Below, piece by piece: positions 1 to 7,141 of a stretch of 36,575 nucleotides of DNA. This DNA is from Verrucomicrobiota bacterium. GTDB taxonomy: Bacteria; Verrucomicrobiota; Verrucomicrobiae; Limisphaerales; UBA11358. A program made the translations under genes and the position numbers. The stretch is from positions 1 to 36,575 of the forward strand of contig JACZKP010000151.1 of assembly GCA_014860005.1 (NCBI GenBank), in the 5' to 3' direction. The notes under the pieces are model-generated. The model did no database searches, had not been told where the DNA came from, and worked only from the letters and a program-made list of their open reading frames with translations. How positions within the stretch are numbered: the stretch's first letter is position 1; every line of letters starts with the position of its first letter.

Positions 1-184
1 CGAGTTCACCACTTTGCAGCACCGCTGGACAAGCAAAAAGGAGACCTTCAACCCCCCAAGTCGTTTTTAAGAATTTATTCTGGCCAATGAAGAAAGCCTT
101 TTGGCGAAGGCTATGTAGTTTTATTTATACGCGGACATGTATACACATACTCGAACACCCGGGATTCCTGGCCGCGAATTTCCG

Positions 185-330
185 TCAACCGCAGCCGGTG
201 GTCGCGCCCGACGTGGCATTGGGCCGTTCGTTCCAGAAGTCATTGGTGGTCTGGCCCACCGCCGCAAAACCGACCTTGTCCGGCGTGTTGCCCGGGAAAT
301 TGATGTTGAGCAGCTTCACGATTCCGGCGC
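185..330 (-). pseudogene. Out-of-frame remnant of a second copy of the upstream gene's C-terminal domain
   Basis: Reading on from the 570-residue secreted protein (stop at 318-316), the next frame encodes LLNINFPGN, a KVGFAAVGQTTNDFWN stretch, then a stop at 187-185. This matches the start of the C-terminal domain inside the upstream protein itself, which reads MLNVEF ... GYDPYDYWNP, so the protein once carried at least two tandem copies. A loss of one base near 320-330 would give the frame change; restoring it gives a smooth ...APES-VKLLNINF... join. After 185 no further homology is visible and the sequence becomes more AT-rich, so the second domain is also truncated. The frame change is seen directly; the ancestral tandem arrangement is inferred. 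Confidence 0.55.
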
Positions 331-2028
331 TTCCGCGGGCAACGCATCCGCCGGCACGATTTGCAGTCCGCTCAACGAGGCGTAACCCGAGGCATCCGCA
401 AAGGAGACCAGGGTCAACGTCTGGTTGGTGACGGCGATGTTGCGGAAGCGCACGTATTGCTCGTGCTCGTCCCACGGGCTGGCAAACCAGTTCCGGCCCC
501 AGTAGGTCGTGGCTTTCTTCCAGAGACTCGTGCCCTGGCGCAACAACTCGATCACCGGCGTGCCGGCCTCCGAGGCCCGCGTGGCATACACGAACACGTC
601 ATAGACGTCCGTCGGGAGGTTCGTGATGGTGACAGTGATCTGGCCGCCGTTGGTGGGGTGAATGAAATACTGATACATCGGGTCCAGGCAAAAGGGGTTC
701 AGCCCCACGCCCGGCGCGTTGGTCACCACCAGGCCCACGGAGGATTGATTCCAGTCCGACCAATACAAATCCGTGAGCCAGCCGACGTTGTAGCCCGCGA
801 AATCGCAGGGGTTCCAATAGTCGTAAGGATCGTAACCGGCGGCGGCGGGGCCGAACTTGCCGGCATAAACAAATTCCACGTTCAACATCGGCGTGTTGAC
901 GATCAAATAATCGAGGACCACCCCGGGGGCGGCATCAATCGCGGTCTCGGCGCGGGCCATCAATCGCGTGGCCTTGGGAGCGCCGACATCCGTGTCGGCA
1001 CGTTGCGGCTGGTCGTCCACCGGCAACGATACCGGCGCTCCCGGTCCTCGCAGCCCCCGCAACGCGGCGTGCAGACTTTGCGCCTGGCGCGGTGAAAGCG
1101 AGGCCGTCCTGACCGGCAACGCGTCCAGCAGCGGTTTGAGCAACCGATAGGGCGTGGCTTCAATGAGAAACTGCCGTGCCTCCCCCTGCGGGCCGCGCAG
1201 GGTTTCCCAGGTCTTGCCGGTTGGCACCCCCAAGTCCGGTTCACCCAGCGCGAAACTTTTCCCCTCCACCATGCGCATCGCCCCGAAGCTCAAGGTTTCG
1301 TCCACCAGCGTTTCCTCGCGCACAATGCCCAGCGCCTGATACGCTTCCCGCAAGTCGAGCGCCTTGGCGCTCCTTCGCGGCGGCGGCGGATTGAACCACT
1401 CCGTCAGCACGGCCAGCCGCACGTTCTCCTCGGGCGCGAAACCGAATTCCTCCGGCGGCGGCAATTGCCGGCGCAGCACCACCAATTGCTCAAACGAGGT
1501 GCGGGTGTATTCATACACCAGGTCCGCCGCCACGTCGTCAAACGCATCGCGATAAATCACCTGCTGGAGACCAACCAGTTCCCCGGCACTTGCCTTCAAC
1601 TCCGCCAACAGGACGCTCCTGCCCGTGTCCGCCACGTACGCCAACCCCAGCACGCTGCCCTGCAAAATCAGTCCATCCGGGGTGCGCAGTCGGAGCGCAG
1701 CGGGCAGGGCCCGCGGGAAGATGACCTGATGCGGTCCAAACCGGGCGATGGCGCCTTCCGCCAATAGTTCGATTTCTTCCTTCACGCTTTGTCGTGCCGC
1801 TGTCGCCGCCTGCCCTCTGGCTTCCGCCGCCGCCCGCCGTGCCGCCGGGTCAGGTGCGTTCACGAACAGTCTCGAAACTCCCGGGCCAGCCGCCGCCCGC
1901 TGCGCCTCCAATTCCGCGACGGTCGCGCCGACCTCGTTGGTGTCTTGGGCGGGAAGCCGCGCGTACAGGGCCGGTACGAGCAGAATGGTTAGCGAAAGAT
2001 GACGGATGGGATGCAGATTGCTTTTCAT
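316..2028 (-). CDS. Secreted hypothetical protein with a C-terminal beta-sandwich-like domain
   Basis: The product has 570 residues and starts with a clear signal peptide (basic MKSNLHPIRH, then a hydrophobic stretch ending near ALYARLPAQ). I chose the ATG at 2028 because GAGG lies 5 bases upstream; a GTG two codons earlier is possible. Residues of roughly 35-370 form an alanine/arginine/glutamate-rich region of no family I recognise. The last ~180 residues (from VVLDYLIVNTPML) are rich in Y, W, N and T, with repeated strands such as GQITVTITNLPTDVYDVFVYA, a style common in carbohydrate-binding-like modules of secreted verrucomicrobial proteins. It lies downstream of a sigma-factor gene and a tiny ORF on the same strand and is probably co-transcribed with them. 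The C-terminus is probably cut short by a frameshift, because the next frame continues with a second copy of the same domain. Function unknown. Confidence 0.8.
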   Translation of the reverse strand: MKSNLHPIRHLSLTILLVPALYARLPAQDTNEVGATVAELEAQRAAAGPGVSRLFVNAPDPAARRAAAEARGQAATAARQSVKEEIELLAEGAIARFGPHQVIFPRALPAALRLRTPDGLILQGSVLGLAYVADTGRSVLLAELKASAGELVGLQQVIYRDAFDDVAADLVYEYTRTSFEQLVVLRRQLPPPEEFGFAPEENVRLAVLTEWFNPPPPRRSAKALDLREAYQALGIVREETLVDETLSFGAMRMVEGKSFALGEPDLGVPTGKTWETLRGPQGEARQFLIEATPYRLLKPLLDALPVRTASLSPRQAQSLHAALRGLRGPGAPVSLPVDDQPQRADTDVGAPKATRLMARAETAIDAAPGVVLDYLIVNTPMLNVEFVYAGKFGPAAAGYDPYDYWNPCDFAGYNVGWLTDLYWSDWNQSSVGLVVTNAPGVGLNPFCLDPMYQYFIHPTNGGQITVTITNLPTDVYDVFVYATRASEAGTPVIELLRQGTSLWKKATTYWGRNWFASPWDEHEQYVRFRNIAVTNQTLTLVSFADASGYASLSGLQIVPADALPAEAPES

Positions 2029-2035
2029 AATCACC

Positions 2036-2149
2036 TCACTGAATTGGCGGGGGCAGGGTTTTCATAGGGAAACGGAGTTGGGATCTGGTTGTGGTTGTCG
2101 GCAAAGCCATCAGAGGCAGCAAGCGGATCAGATGCGATTTGGTTTTCAT
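2036..2149 (-). CDS. Possible 37-residue leader-like peptide
   Basis: This short frame opens with ATG AAA ACC AAA, preceded by GAGATCACT, and stops 7 bases before the ATG of the secreted protein. Its N-terminus (MKTKSHLIRLLPLMALP) resembles that of the downstream protein (MKSNLHPIRHLSLTILLVP), and the DNA around the two starts is also similar (GAGATCACTATGAAAACCAA versus GAGGTGATTATGAAAAGCAA). It may be a small translated peptide coupled to the next gene, or the relic of a duplicated signal-peptide region. No conserved family is recognised. Confidence 0.3.
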   Translation of the reverse strand: MKTKSHLIRLLPLMALPTTTTRSQLRFPMKTLPPPIQ

Positions 2150-2187
2150 AGTGATCTCAGAGTCGCAGAGGGATGCAGCGGTGAAGT

Positions 2188-2742
2188 TCAAGCAGGGTGG
2201 GGCGCCGCTTCTACAAAGGCGGGAGTATGGCCGAAAGTCCGGAGCACACGTTGCCACGTCAAGAGGGCCGCCCTTCGTCCATGCCGCGCCGTGGGGAGGC
2301 TCAGGCAGGTCTCCCGGGCAATGGCGCGCACAGAGGGGAACCGCTCGTGCCGGGTGTAATAGTCCAGCATGAAAGCCGCCACGCGCGTCTGCCGTCCGTT
2401 GTTCCTGCCGGCTTGCCGCCATAACAAACTCCACAAGTGCGCCCAGTCTTCCGCAAAGTGGCCCGCCGGGGCCACACTCTCATCCTCTATTAGATAAGTG
2501 CCAGTTCGGGGGGTCGGTGTACAAATATTTCTGCAATTATTTCGCCGGCAGTGCTGCACCTCGTAGACGAGGAATTGCCGGAACCACATTTGAATCGCCT
2601 CGGGATGGCGCAATGTGCCCAGTCGCGCGATGGCTTTGAGACAGGTTTCCTGACAAAGATCCTCGGTCACATGGCAGCCGCCGCAGTGGCGGCGCACGCG
2701 AGCCAGAAGTCCGTTCCAGTGCCGGCGCAACAGCAGATCCAA
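2188..2742 (-). CDS. Sigma-70 family (ECF-like) RNA polymerase sigma factor, 5' end disrupted
   Basis: The region 2 pattern of extracytoplasmic-function sigma factors is visible: LLLRRHWNGLLARVRRH, then VTEDLCQETCLKAIARL and a basic PEAIQMWFRQFLVYEVQHCRR segment. A helix-turn-helix-like stretch near the C-terminus (PSVRAIARETCLSLPTARHGRR) would be region 4 but is atypical. The frame is open and homologous further upstream (SDAALVRQAQAGNAEAL) to about 2797, but no ATG or GTG exists there: a TAA precedes it and only CTG or TTG codons can start. The TTG at 2742 would leave out the first part of region 2. At about 2797 the sequence switches to a kinase fragment on the opposite strand, so promoter and start were probably lost in a rearrangement. 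It may be a pseudogene or be rescued by a rare start. Confidence 0.6.
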   Translation of the reverse strand: MDLLLRRHWNGLLARVRRHCGGCHVTEDLCQETCLKAIARLGTLRHPEAIQMWFRQFLVYEVQHCRRNNCRNICTPTPRTGTYLIEDESVAPAGHFAEDWAHLWSLLWRQAGRNNGRQTRVAAFMLDYYTRHERFPSVRAIARETCLSLPTARHGRRAALLTWQRVLRTFGHTPAFVEAAPHPA

Positions 2743-2794
2743 CGCCTCCGCATTGCCCGCTTGGGCCTGTCGGACCAGGGCCGCGTCCGATCGG

Positions 2795-3097
2795 GCGGTG
2801 AAAATCGTTTACCGCCAGCCCTTCGACCATGCCCGGCCGTTTGCGCGCGAACCGTCGGGCATTCGTAAATTTGAACCCATCTCCCGCTCGTACGAAGGGT
2901 TCGTGGATGTATTGCACGTGGGCATCAACGACACCGAAGACTGCTTTTACTACGTGATGGAATTGGGGGACGATCCAACGACCGGCCAGATAGTGGACCC
3001 GGCCTCTTATTCCCCCAAAACCCTCGCCTAGGAACTGGCCCAGCGGGGGAAGCTGGCCTTGCAGGAATGTTTGCAACTCGGCCTCGCGCTCAGTTGA
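2795..3097 (+). pseudogene. Fragment of a Hanks-type Ser/Thr protein kinase with an in-frame stop
   Basis: From 2795 the frame reads AVKIVYRQPFDH, then KFEPISRSYEGFVDVLHVG, DCFYYVMELGDD and PASYSPKTLA, then TAG (3029-3031), then ELAQRGKLALQECLQLGLAL and a TGA at 3095-3097. This is the N-lobe and hinge of a bacterial serine/threonine kinase: AVK holds the ATP-site lysine and YVMEL is the hinge. The glycine-rich loop before AVK and the HRD catalytic loop and everything after it are missing. Truncated at both ends and interrupted by a nonsense codon, it cannot encode an active kinase. The left boundary coincides with the broken 5' end of the sigma-factor gene. Family assignment is from memory of conserved kinase blocks. 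Confidence 0.7.
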
Positions 3098-3371
3098 CCT
3101 CACAGCACCGTTCCGGGATAAACTGGGGCGGCATAGTTGGGACAGTCGCAGCTATAACCGACGTTCGCACCGGAAGGAACAGAGTGAAATAACCTCCCAA
3201 GTCCTTCCCGCGTTAACCGGGACAGCGCCACGAGGCGGGCAAGGCGTTTGGCTGTTCAGTCTGACGTAGGCGAGCTTTGTTAGATGTTCGTAGCCGATAA
3301 GCTGTGCCAGCGTTTATTTTCTTGGCACCACGCGTGCCTTGGTTGGCGTGTCGAGTTCATCGGTGATGCAC

Positions 3372-3407
3372 CTGATTGGCGGGACTGAATTCACATTCGC
3401 CAATCAG
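3372..3407. repeat. Inverted repeat with perfect 10-bp arms upstream of the nap operon
   Basis: The arms CTGATTGGCG (3372-3381) and CGCCAATCAG (3398-3407) are perfect reverse complements separated by 16 bases that include GAATTC. No T-run follows, so it is not a typical terminator. It could be an operator or a hairpin; its position about 100 bases before the FNR-like box makes an operator role possible but unproven. Confidence 0.5.
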
Positions 3408-3497
3408 CACCCATACCTGAGTGGGTTGCGTGGAAGCGTGCGCGGTCGATCCCTGCCCGGCCACAATCCCAAACTCCACCGGCTGTTTCCAACTTGC

Positions 3498-3511
3498 TTG
3501 ACGCGAATCAA
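3498..3511 (+). promoter_or_regulatory. FNR/CRP-family-like binding site before the nap operon
   Basis: TTGAC-GCGA-ATCAA matches the FNR consensus TTGAT-N4-ATCAA at 9 of 10 positions. A class II site centred 41.5 bases upstream would put transcription start near 3546, and TAGATT at 3534-3539 is a plausible -10 element at that spacing. It fits anaerobic or nitrogen-oxide control of nitrate reduction. The site is seen; the regulator and the promoter are inferred. Confidence 0.45.
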
Positions 3512-3658
3512 ATCACTTGCCCATGGCGATCTGTAGATTTCCACCGGGTTGGAAATCAAAAGGCGACCGACTGATATAAGTGACAATGCTGCGGGAAAAG
3601 AATTTGCATTGCGCAGACACGCACCCGATGATTTTGGCGATCCAATGCGGAAACAGAA

Positions 3659-4315
3659 ATGCAACCAGGCAGAATTGCTATTCTATTAGGTGTGGCCACA
3701 CTGGCGGTAGTCAGTGGTGCGGTGGTTCTGTGGACGGTTCGCGCGGGCGCGGGTCAGGCGCCCAAATCGCCCGTGCCATCAGGGGATGCAGCCATGGTCG
3801 CCAGCGCTCCGCTCCACCCTGTCGTCATCAAACAACCCGCCGGCGCACCCAAGGTGGCGACCGGGCTGACCAATTTTCACGGCGAGCCGGTCATGGCTTC
3901 GTGTGCTTCGTGTCATGCCACCACCGCACCGAATCGGGAAATTAGGGCGGCGGCTGATCTCAAGAAGTTTCATCAGGGACTGAAATACGCGCATGGCGAA
4001 CTCTCCTGCCTGAGCTGTCACAACGCGGACAATTACGAGACGCTGCGCCTGGCGGATTCGCGGTCCGTCGAGTTTGCCGACAGCATGACGCTTTGTTCGC
4101 AATGTCACGGGCCACAGCGCCGCGATTACGACCGCGGCCTGCATGGCGGCATGACCGGTCACTGGGATCTGCGCCGCGGCGGGCGCGAGCGCAACACCTG
4201 CATCAACTGTCATGATCCCCACGCGCCGGACTTCCCGCTGGTCATGCCGGTGTTGCCGCCCCGCGACCGCATCTCTGTGCCGTCGCCGGCGCACAGCGGA
4301 GCGTCCCCACACTGA
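3659..4315 (+). CDS. Membrane-anchored tetraheme cytochrome c (NapM-like) of the nap operon
   Basis: The 218-residue product has an N-terminal hydrophobic anchor or uncleaved signal (residues 5-26) and four CxxCH heme sites: CASCH (82-86), CLSCH (117-121), CSQCH (about 150) and CINCH (about 183). It should sit on the periplasmic side of the membrane and relay electrons. Small tetraheme cytochromes called NapM occur with Nap systems that lack the standard NapC route, and the position here, first in an operon with a NrfC-like ferredoxin, NrfD and NapDA, suggests the same job. Nine bases separate it from the next ATG. The heme count is certain; the NapM equivalence is inferred from context and size, not from alignment. 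Confidence 0.85.
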   Translation: MQPGRIAILLGVATLAVVSGAVVLWTVRAGAGQAPKSPVPSGDAAMVASAPLHPVVIKQPAGAPKVATGLTNFHGEPVMASCASCHATTAPNREIRAAADLKKFHQGLKYAHGELSCLSCHNADNYETLRLADSRSVEFADSMTLCSQCHGPQRRDYDRGLHGGMTGHWDLRRGGRERNTCINCHDPHAPDFPLVMPVLPPRDRISVPSPAHSGASPH

Positions 4316-4323
4316 ACCCGCGC

Positions 4324-5268
4324 ATGAATCAAACGCCAAATACCAACACGCCCGCCGTCCCGGAAATCGGCGGCTTCTCCCGCCGCACCGTGATCAAGGG
4401 CCTGGGCGCGATGTTGGGCACAGCGGCGTTTGCCAAGGCGATCGCGCCCCTGACCGAGTGGGCGCGCGACATACCCGTCGAAGATTTTCTCCAGAAGCAT
4501 TACAAGGAACTTTCGCCGATTGATCTGGAAATCATTTTGCGCCGGCTCGAGAAGGAGACGAAGGAGCAATACGGTGCGGACGTGACCATCGCGGATTACA
4601 AGCCGGAGGCGGGCGTGAAGTTCGGTTATGCGCTCAATCTCAGCGTTTGCAACGGCTGCCGCAAATGCGCCGAGGCGTGCCACATTGAGAATAATCACGA
4701 CCGGCCCTCGCATCAGAGTTACATCCGCGTCTTCGAGATGTCGAAAGGCTCAATGGACATGGAGAAGGGCAACGTGCATTACGATCATCCCGTGCCGCAG
4801 CCGGACAAGTTTTACATGCCGGTGCAATGCCAGCAATGCGAGCACCCGCCGTGCGTGGACGTCTGCCCGGTCGAGGCGACGTGGAAGGAAGCGGACGGCA
4901 TCGTGGTGGTGGATTACAACTGGTGCATCGGCTGTCGTTATTGCGAAGCCGCGTGTCCGTATCATGCGCGGCGCTTCAACTGGACCAAGCCCGTCATCCC
5001 GGCGAAGGAAATCAATCCGAATCAGTCCTACCTGAGCAATCGCATCCGGCCCCAAGGCGTGATGGAGAAATGCCATTTCTGCCTGCACCGCACACGCAAT
5101 GGCCGGTTGCCGGCGTGCCTGGAAGCTTGCCCCACCGGCGCGCGGGTCTTCGGCAATTTGCTGGATCCGAATTCAGAGATCCGTCAGGTGCTCGCGCACA
5201 AACGGGTGTTTGTGCTCAAGGAGGAATTGGGGCTAAAACCGCAGTTCTTTTATTTCTTTGATGTGTAA
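4324..5268 (+). CDS. Tat-exported four-cluster 4Fe-4S ferredoxin (NrfC/NapG-like)
   Basis: The product has 314 residues. SRRTVIKGLGAMLGTAAFA (19-37) is a twin-arginine export signal. Four cysteine sets follow: CNGCRKCAEACH (from 109), CQQCEHPPCVDVCP, CIGCRYCEAACP and CHFCLHR followed after 11 residues by CLEACPTGA, giving four [4Fe-4S] clusters as in the NrfC/DmsB/HybA class. It would act in the periplasm as the wire between the membrane quinol oxidase NrfD, encoded next, and the multiheme cytochromes or NapA. The spacer to nrfD is filled by a palindromic repeat element. NapG also has this general design, but the pairing with a NrfD protein rather than NapH makes the NrfC/PsrB type more apt. 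Confidence 0.88.
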   Translation: MNQTPNTNTPAVPEIGGFSRRTVIKGLGAMLGTAAFAKAIAPLTEWARDIPVEDFLQKHYKELSPIDLEIILRRLEKETKEQYGADVTIADYKPEAGVKFGYALNLSVCNGCRKCAEACHIENNHDRPSHQSYIRVFEMSKGSMDMEKGNVHYDHPVPQPDKFYMPVQCQQCEHPPCVDVCPVEATWKEADGIVVVDYNWCIGCRYCEAACPYHARRFNWTKPVIPAKEINPNQSYLSNRIRPQGVMEKCHFCLHRTRNGRLPACLEACPTGARVFGNLLDPNSEIRQVLAHKRVFVLKEELGLKPQFFYFFDV

Positions 5269-5572
5269 ACTCGTGATGGAAATCCCTGCCGCGCGAATCG
5301 GCGACGCTATGGAGTGCGGCGACCTGTCGCCGCTTTGTCCGCCGGAGCGACTTGTCGCTCCGGCAGTGCCGCGTCCAGCGGCACGGCGGAAATTTGATGG
5401 ACGTGCCGATTTCACTGGGAGCCGTGCGGTGACAGTAATTGCGACGTCCCGCTGCACGCGGGACTGGTTTGGCGACGAGTCGCCCAACCACGAAAAGCGG
5501 CGTCAAGCCGCCGCACTCCAAATTCTTGGCTCCTCGGATTTCAACTCGGCTTGCACGCGCGCGCTCCCATGA
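5261..5572 (+). CDS. 103-codon open frame across the ferredoxin-nrfD spacer, made largely of a palindromic element
   Basis: An ATG at 5261 lies inside the end of the ferredoxin gene, and the frame stays open through the whole spacer to a TGA at 5570-5572 that overlaps the nrfD ATG as ATGA. About two thirds of the frame is the palindromic element at 5311-5519. The predicted peptide is rich in Arg, Ala and Pro and matches no family I know. Two other element-bearing spacers in this operon behave the same way. It may be translated merely to keep ribosomes coupled, or be an accident of GC-rich repeats lacking stops (the antisense strand is open too). Confidence 0.25.
   Translation: MCKLVMEIPAARIGDAMECGDLSPLCPPERLVAPAVPRPAARRKFDGRADFTGSRAVTVIATSRCTRDWFGDESPNHEKRRQAAALQILGSSDFNSACTRALP
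5311..5519. repeat. Composite palindromic repeat element (MITE/REP-like)
   Basis: The ends are imperfect inverted repeats: GGAGTGCGGCG (from 5311) pairs with CGCCGCACTCC (to 5519), and the match continues inward over about 26 bases (…CGCCGCTTT versus AAAGCGGCG…). Inside lie four more hairpins: arms GCCGGAGCGAC at 5341-5351 and its exact complement at 5354-5364; GTGCCGC 5366-5372 with 5378-5384; GTCCCGC 5446-5452 with 5458-5464; and TGGTTTGGCGAC from 5465 pairing imperfectly with bases up to 5490. No transposase is nearby. The structure suggests a non-autonomous mobile or REP-type element. Confidence 0.75.
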
Positions 5573-6858
5573 CTTCCCCCACTACCAACGTCGCCCGCGC
5601 CCCGTCTTACTGGCGCAACTACCCGCGTTTCCTCGTGAAGGCGGTGCTCGATTCGCTCGAAGGCAACTGGGTGTTTTACGTCTGGATGACCGCCCTCACG
5701 GCCATCTTCCTCGTCGGCGCGAACGCGTGGGCGGTGCAGGTGCGCGACGGCATGCATCTCACCAACATGAGCGATCACGTCTCGTGGGGACTGTATATCG
5801 CGAACTTCACCTTCCTCGTCGGGCTCGCGGCCGGCGGCGTGATGATGGTCATCCCGGCGTATCTCTATCACGACGAAGAAATGCACGACATTGTCATCAT
5901 CGGCGAACTGCTCGCCATCGCGGCCATCATCATGGCGCTGATGTTCGTGATATGTGATCTCGGCCGGCCGGATCGTTTCTGGCATCTCATTCCGGGGCTC
6001 GGGCGGTTCAACTTCCCGATGTCCATGCTCACCTGGGACGTGATCGTGCTGAACGGCTACCTGCTGATCAACCTGCACATCTGCGGCTACCTGCTTTACA
6101 CGCGCTTTCTCGGACGCAAACCGAATCCCAAATGGTACGTACCCTTCGTGTTTCTCTCGATCATTTGGGCGATCTCAATCCACACCGTCACGGCATTTCT
6201 CTACTGCGGCCTCGGCGGCCGGCCGTTCTGGAACACCGCGCTGCTCGCGCCGCGCTTTCTCGCCTCGGCCTTTGTTTCCGGACCGGCGTTCATCATCATC
6301 GCCATTCAAGTCATCCGGCGCGCCGTGGGTGGGAATTTCGGCGAAGGCCCGATCCGCACGCTGGTGAACATCATCCGCGTCACCATCCTCATCAATCTGT
6401 TGATGGTCATCTCGGAAGTGTTCGTGGCTTTCTACACGGGCGGTTCCCACGCGTCTTCGGCGCTTTATCTGTTCTTCGGGCTGCACGGCCACAACGCGCT
6501 CGTGCCGTGGGTCTGGACTTCTATCGCCATGACGGTGATCGCCGCGCTCGTGTTTCTGTGTCCGAAAGTTTATGACCATCCGGGCATGATGAATATCGGT
6601 TGCGTGCTGGCGTTCGTCGGCACTTGGATCGAAAAAGGCATGGGCATGGTGCTGCCGGGTTTCGTGCCCTCCGTATTGCATGAAATGGTGGAATACACCC
6701 CCAGCCTGCTCGAATGGAAAATCATGGCCGGCATCTGGGCGCTGGGGCTGATGATTTACACCCTCGCACTCAAGATCGCGATCAACATCCTGCGCCAATC
6801 GTCGTTCGCGCCCAAGACGCACGCCGCCGTGCCCCACTCTCAACCTCACGCCACCTGA
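5569..6858 (+). CDS. nrfD: NrfD-family integral membrane quinol oxidase subunit
   Basis: The 429-residue product is almost entirely hydrophobic, with roughly ten membrane segments, in the NrfD/PsrC (polysulfide reductase NrfD) family. Typical features are the SWGLYIANFTFLVGLAAGG segment near residue 75, the CDLGRPDRFWHL loop and the later ICDLGRP-type charged loop arrangement for quinol binding. I chose the ATG at 5569 over an upstream TTG at 5551 because it is an ATG and overlaps the preceding open frame as ATGA. It would oxidise menaquinol and pass electrons to the Tat-exported ferredoxin encoded just upstream. In this operon it takes the place of NapC or NapH as the membrane entry point for Nap. 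napD begins one base after its stop. Confidence 0.88.
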   Translation: MTSPTTNVARAPSYWRNYPRFLVKAVLDSLEGNWVFYVWMTALTAIFLVGANAWAVQVRDGMHLTNMSDHVSWGLYIANFTFLVGLAAGGVMMVIPAYLYHDEEMHDIVIIGELLAIAAIIMALMFVICDLGRPDRFWHLIPGLGRFNFPMSMLTWDVIVLNGYLLINLHICGYLLYTRFLGRKPNPKWYVPFVFLSIIWAISIHTVTAFLYCGLGGRPFWNTALLAPRFLASAFVSGPAFIIIAIQVIRRAVGGNFGEGPIRTLVNIIRVTILINLLMVISEVFVAFYTGGSHASSALYLFFGLHGHNALVPWVWTSIAMTVIAALVFLCPKVYDHPGMMNIGCVLAFVGTWIEKGMGMVLPGFVPSVLHEMVEYTPSLLEWKIMAGIWALGLMIYTLALKIAINILRQSSFAPKTHAAVPHSQPHAT

Positions 6859-6859
6859 C

Positions 6860-7141
6860 ATGATCACCAGCGGACTCGTTCTCACTCTCAGCGCCAATGC
6901 CGCCCTCGCGGAACAGGCGGTCACAAGCCTGCGTGCGCTTCCGGAGTTCACGCCCGGCGAGCGTAACGACCGCTGGTTGCCCGTCGCGTTGGAAGCGCGC
7001 GACGAATCGGCCCGCCGGGACTTGCACGACTGGATCGAAGCCTTGCCCGGCGTGGATTTCGTGGATGTGGTGTATGTGAATTTTTCCGATGATGACGAAG
7101 CTCCGGCTTCCGCAACCTCCAAGGTGACTTATGAACATTGA
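6860..7141 (+). CDS. napD: NapD, NapA-specific maturation chaperone
   Basis: The small cytoplasmic protein of 93 residues starts one base after the nrfD stop and overlaps napA by 11 bases. It shows the NapD layout: an N-terminal strand (ITSGLVLTLS), a short helix, then PGVDFVDVVYVNF as a later strand of the ferredoxin-like fold. NapD proteins bind the twin-arginine signal of NapA and hold back its export until the molybdenum cofactor is inserted. The overlap with napA points to translational coupling and supports the identification. Confidence 0.85.
   Translation: MITSGLVLTLSANAALAEQAVTSLRALPEFTPGERNDRWLPVALEARDESARRDLHDWIEALPGVDFVDVVYVNFSDDDEAPASATSKVTYEH

Larger units (their letters stand above)
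3098..3658. other. Gene-free stretch upstream of the nitrate-reduction operon
   Basis: No frame here has coding character or a recognisable product. It is less GC-rich than the genes around it. It contains a 10-bp-arm inverted repeat at 3372-3407 and an FNR-like palindrome at 3498-3511, so it probably holds the promoter region of the operon starting at 3659. Confidence 0.6.

Noticed and set aside
361..1095. 244-codon plus-strand frame opposite the secreted protein gene
   Set aside because: It is the antisense shadow of the 316-2028 gene; no start signal and composition unlike a protein.
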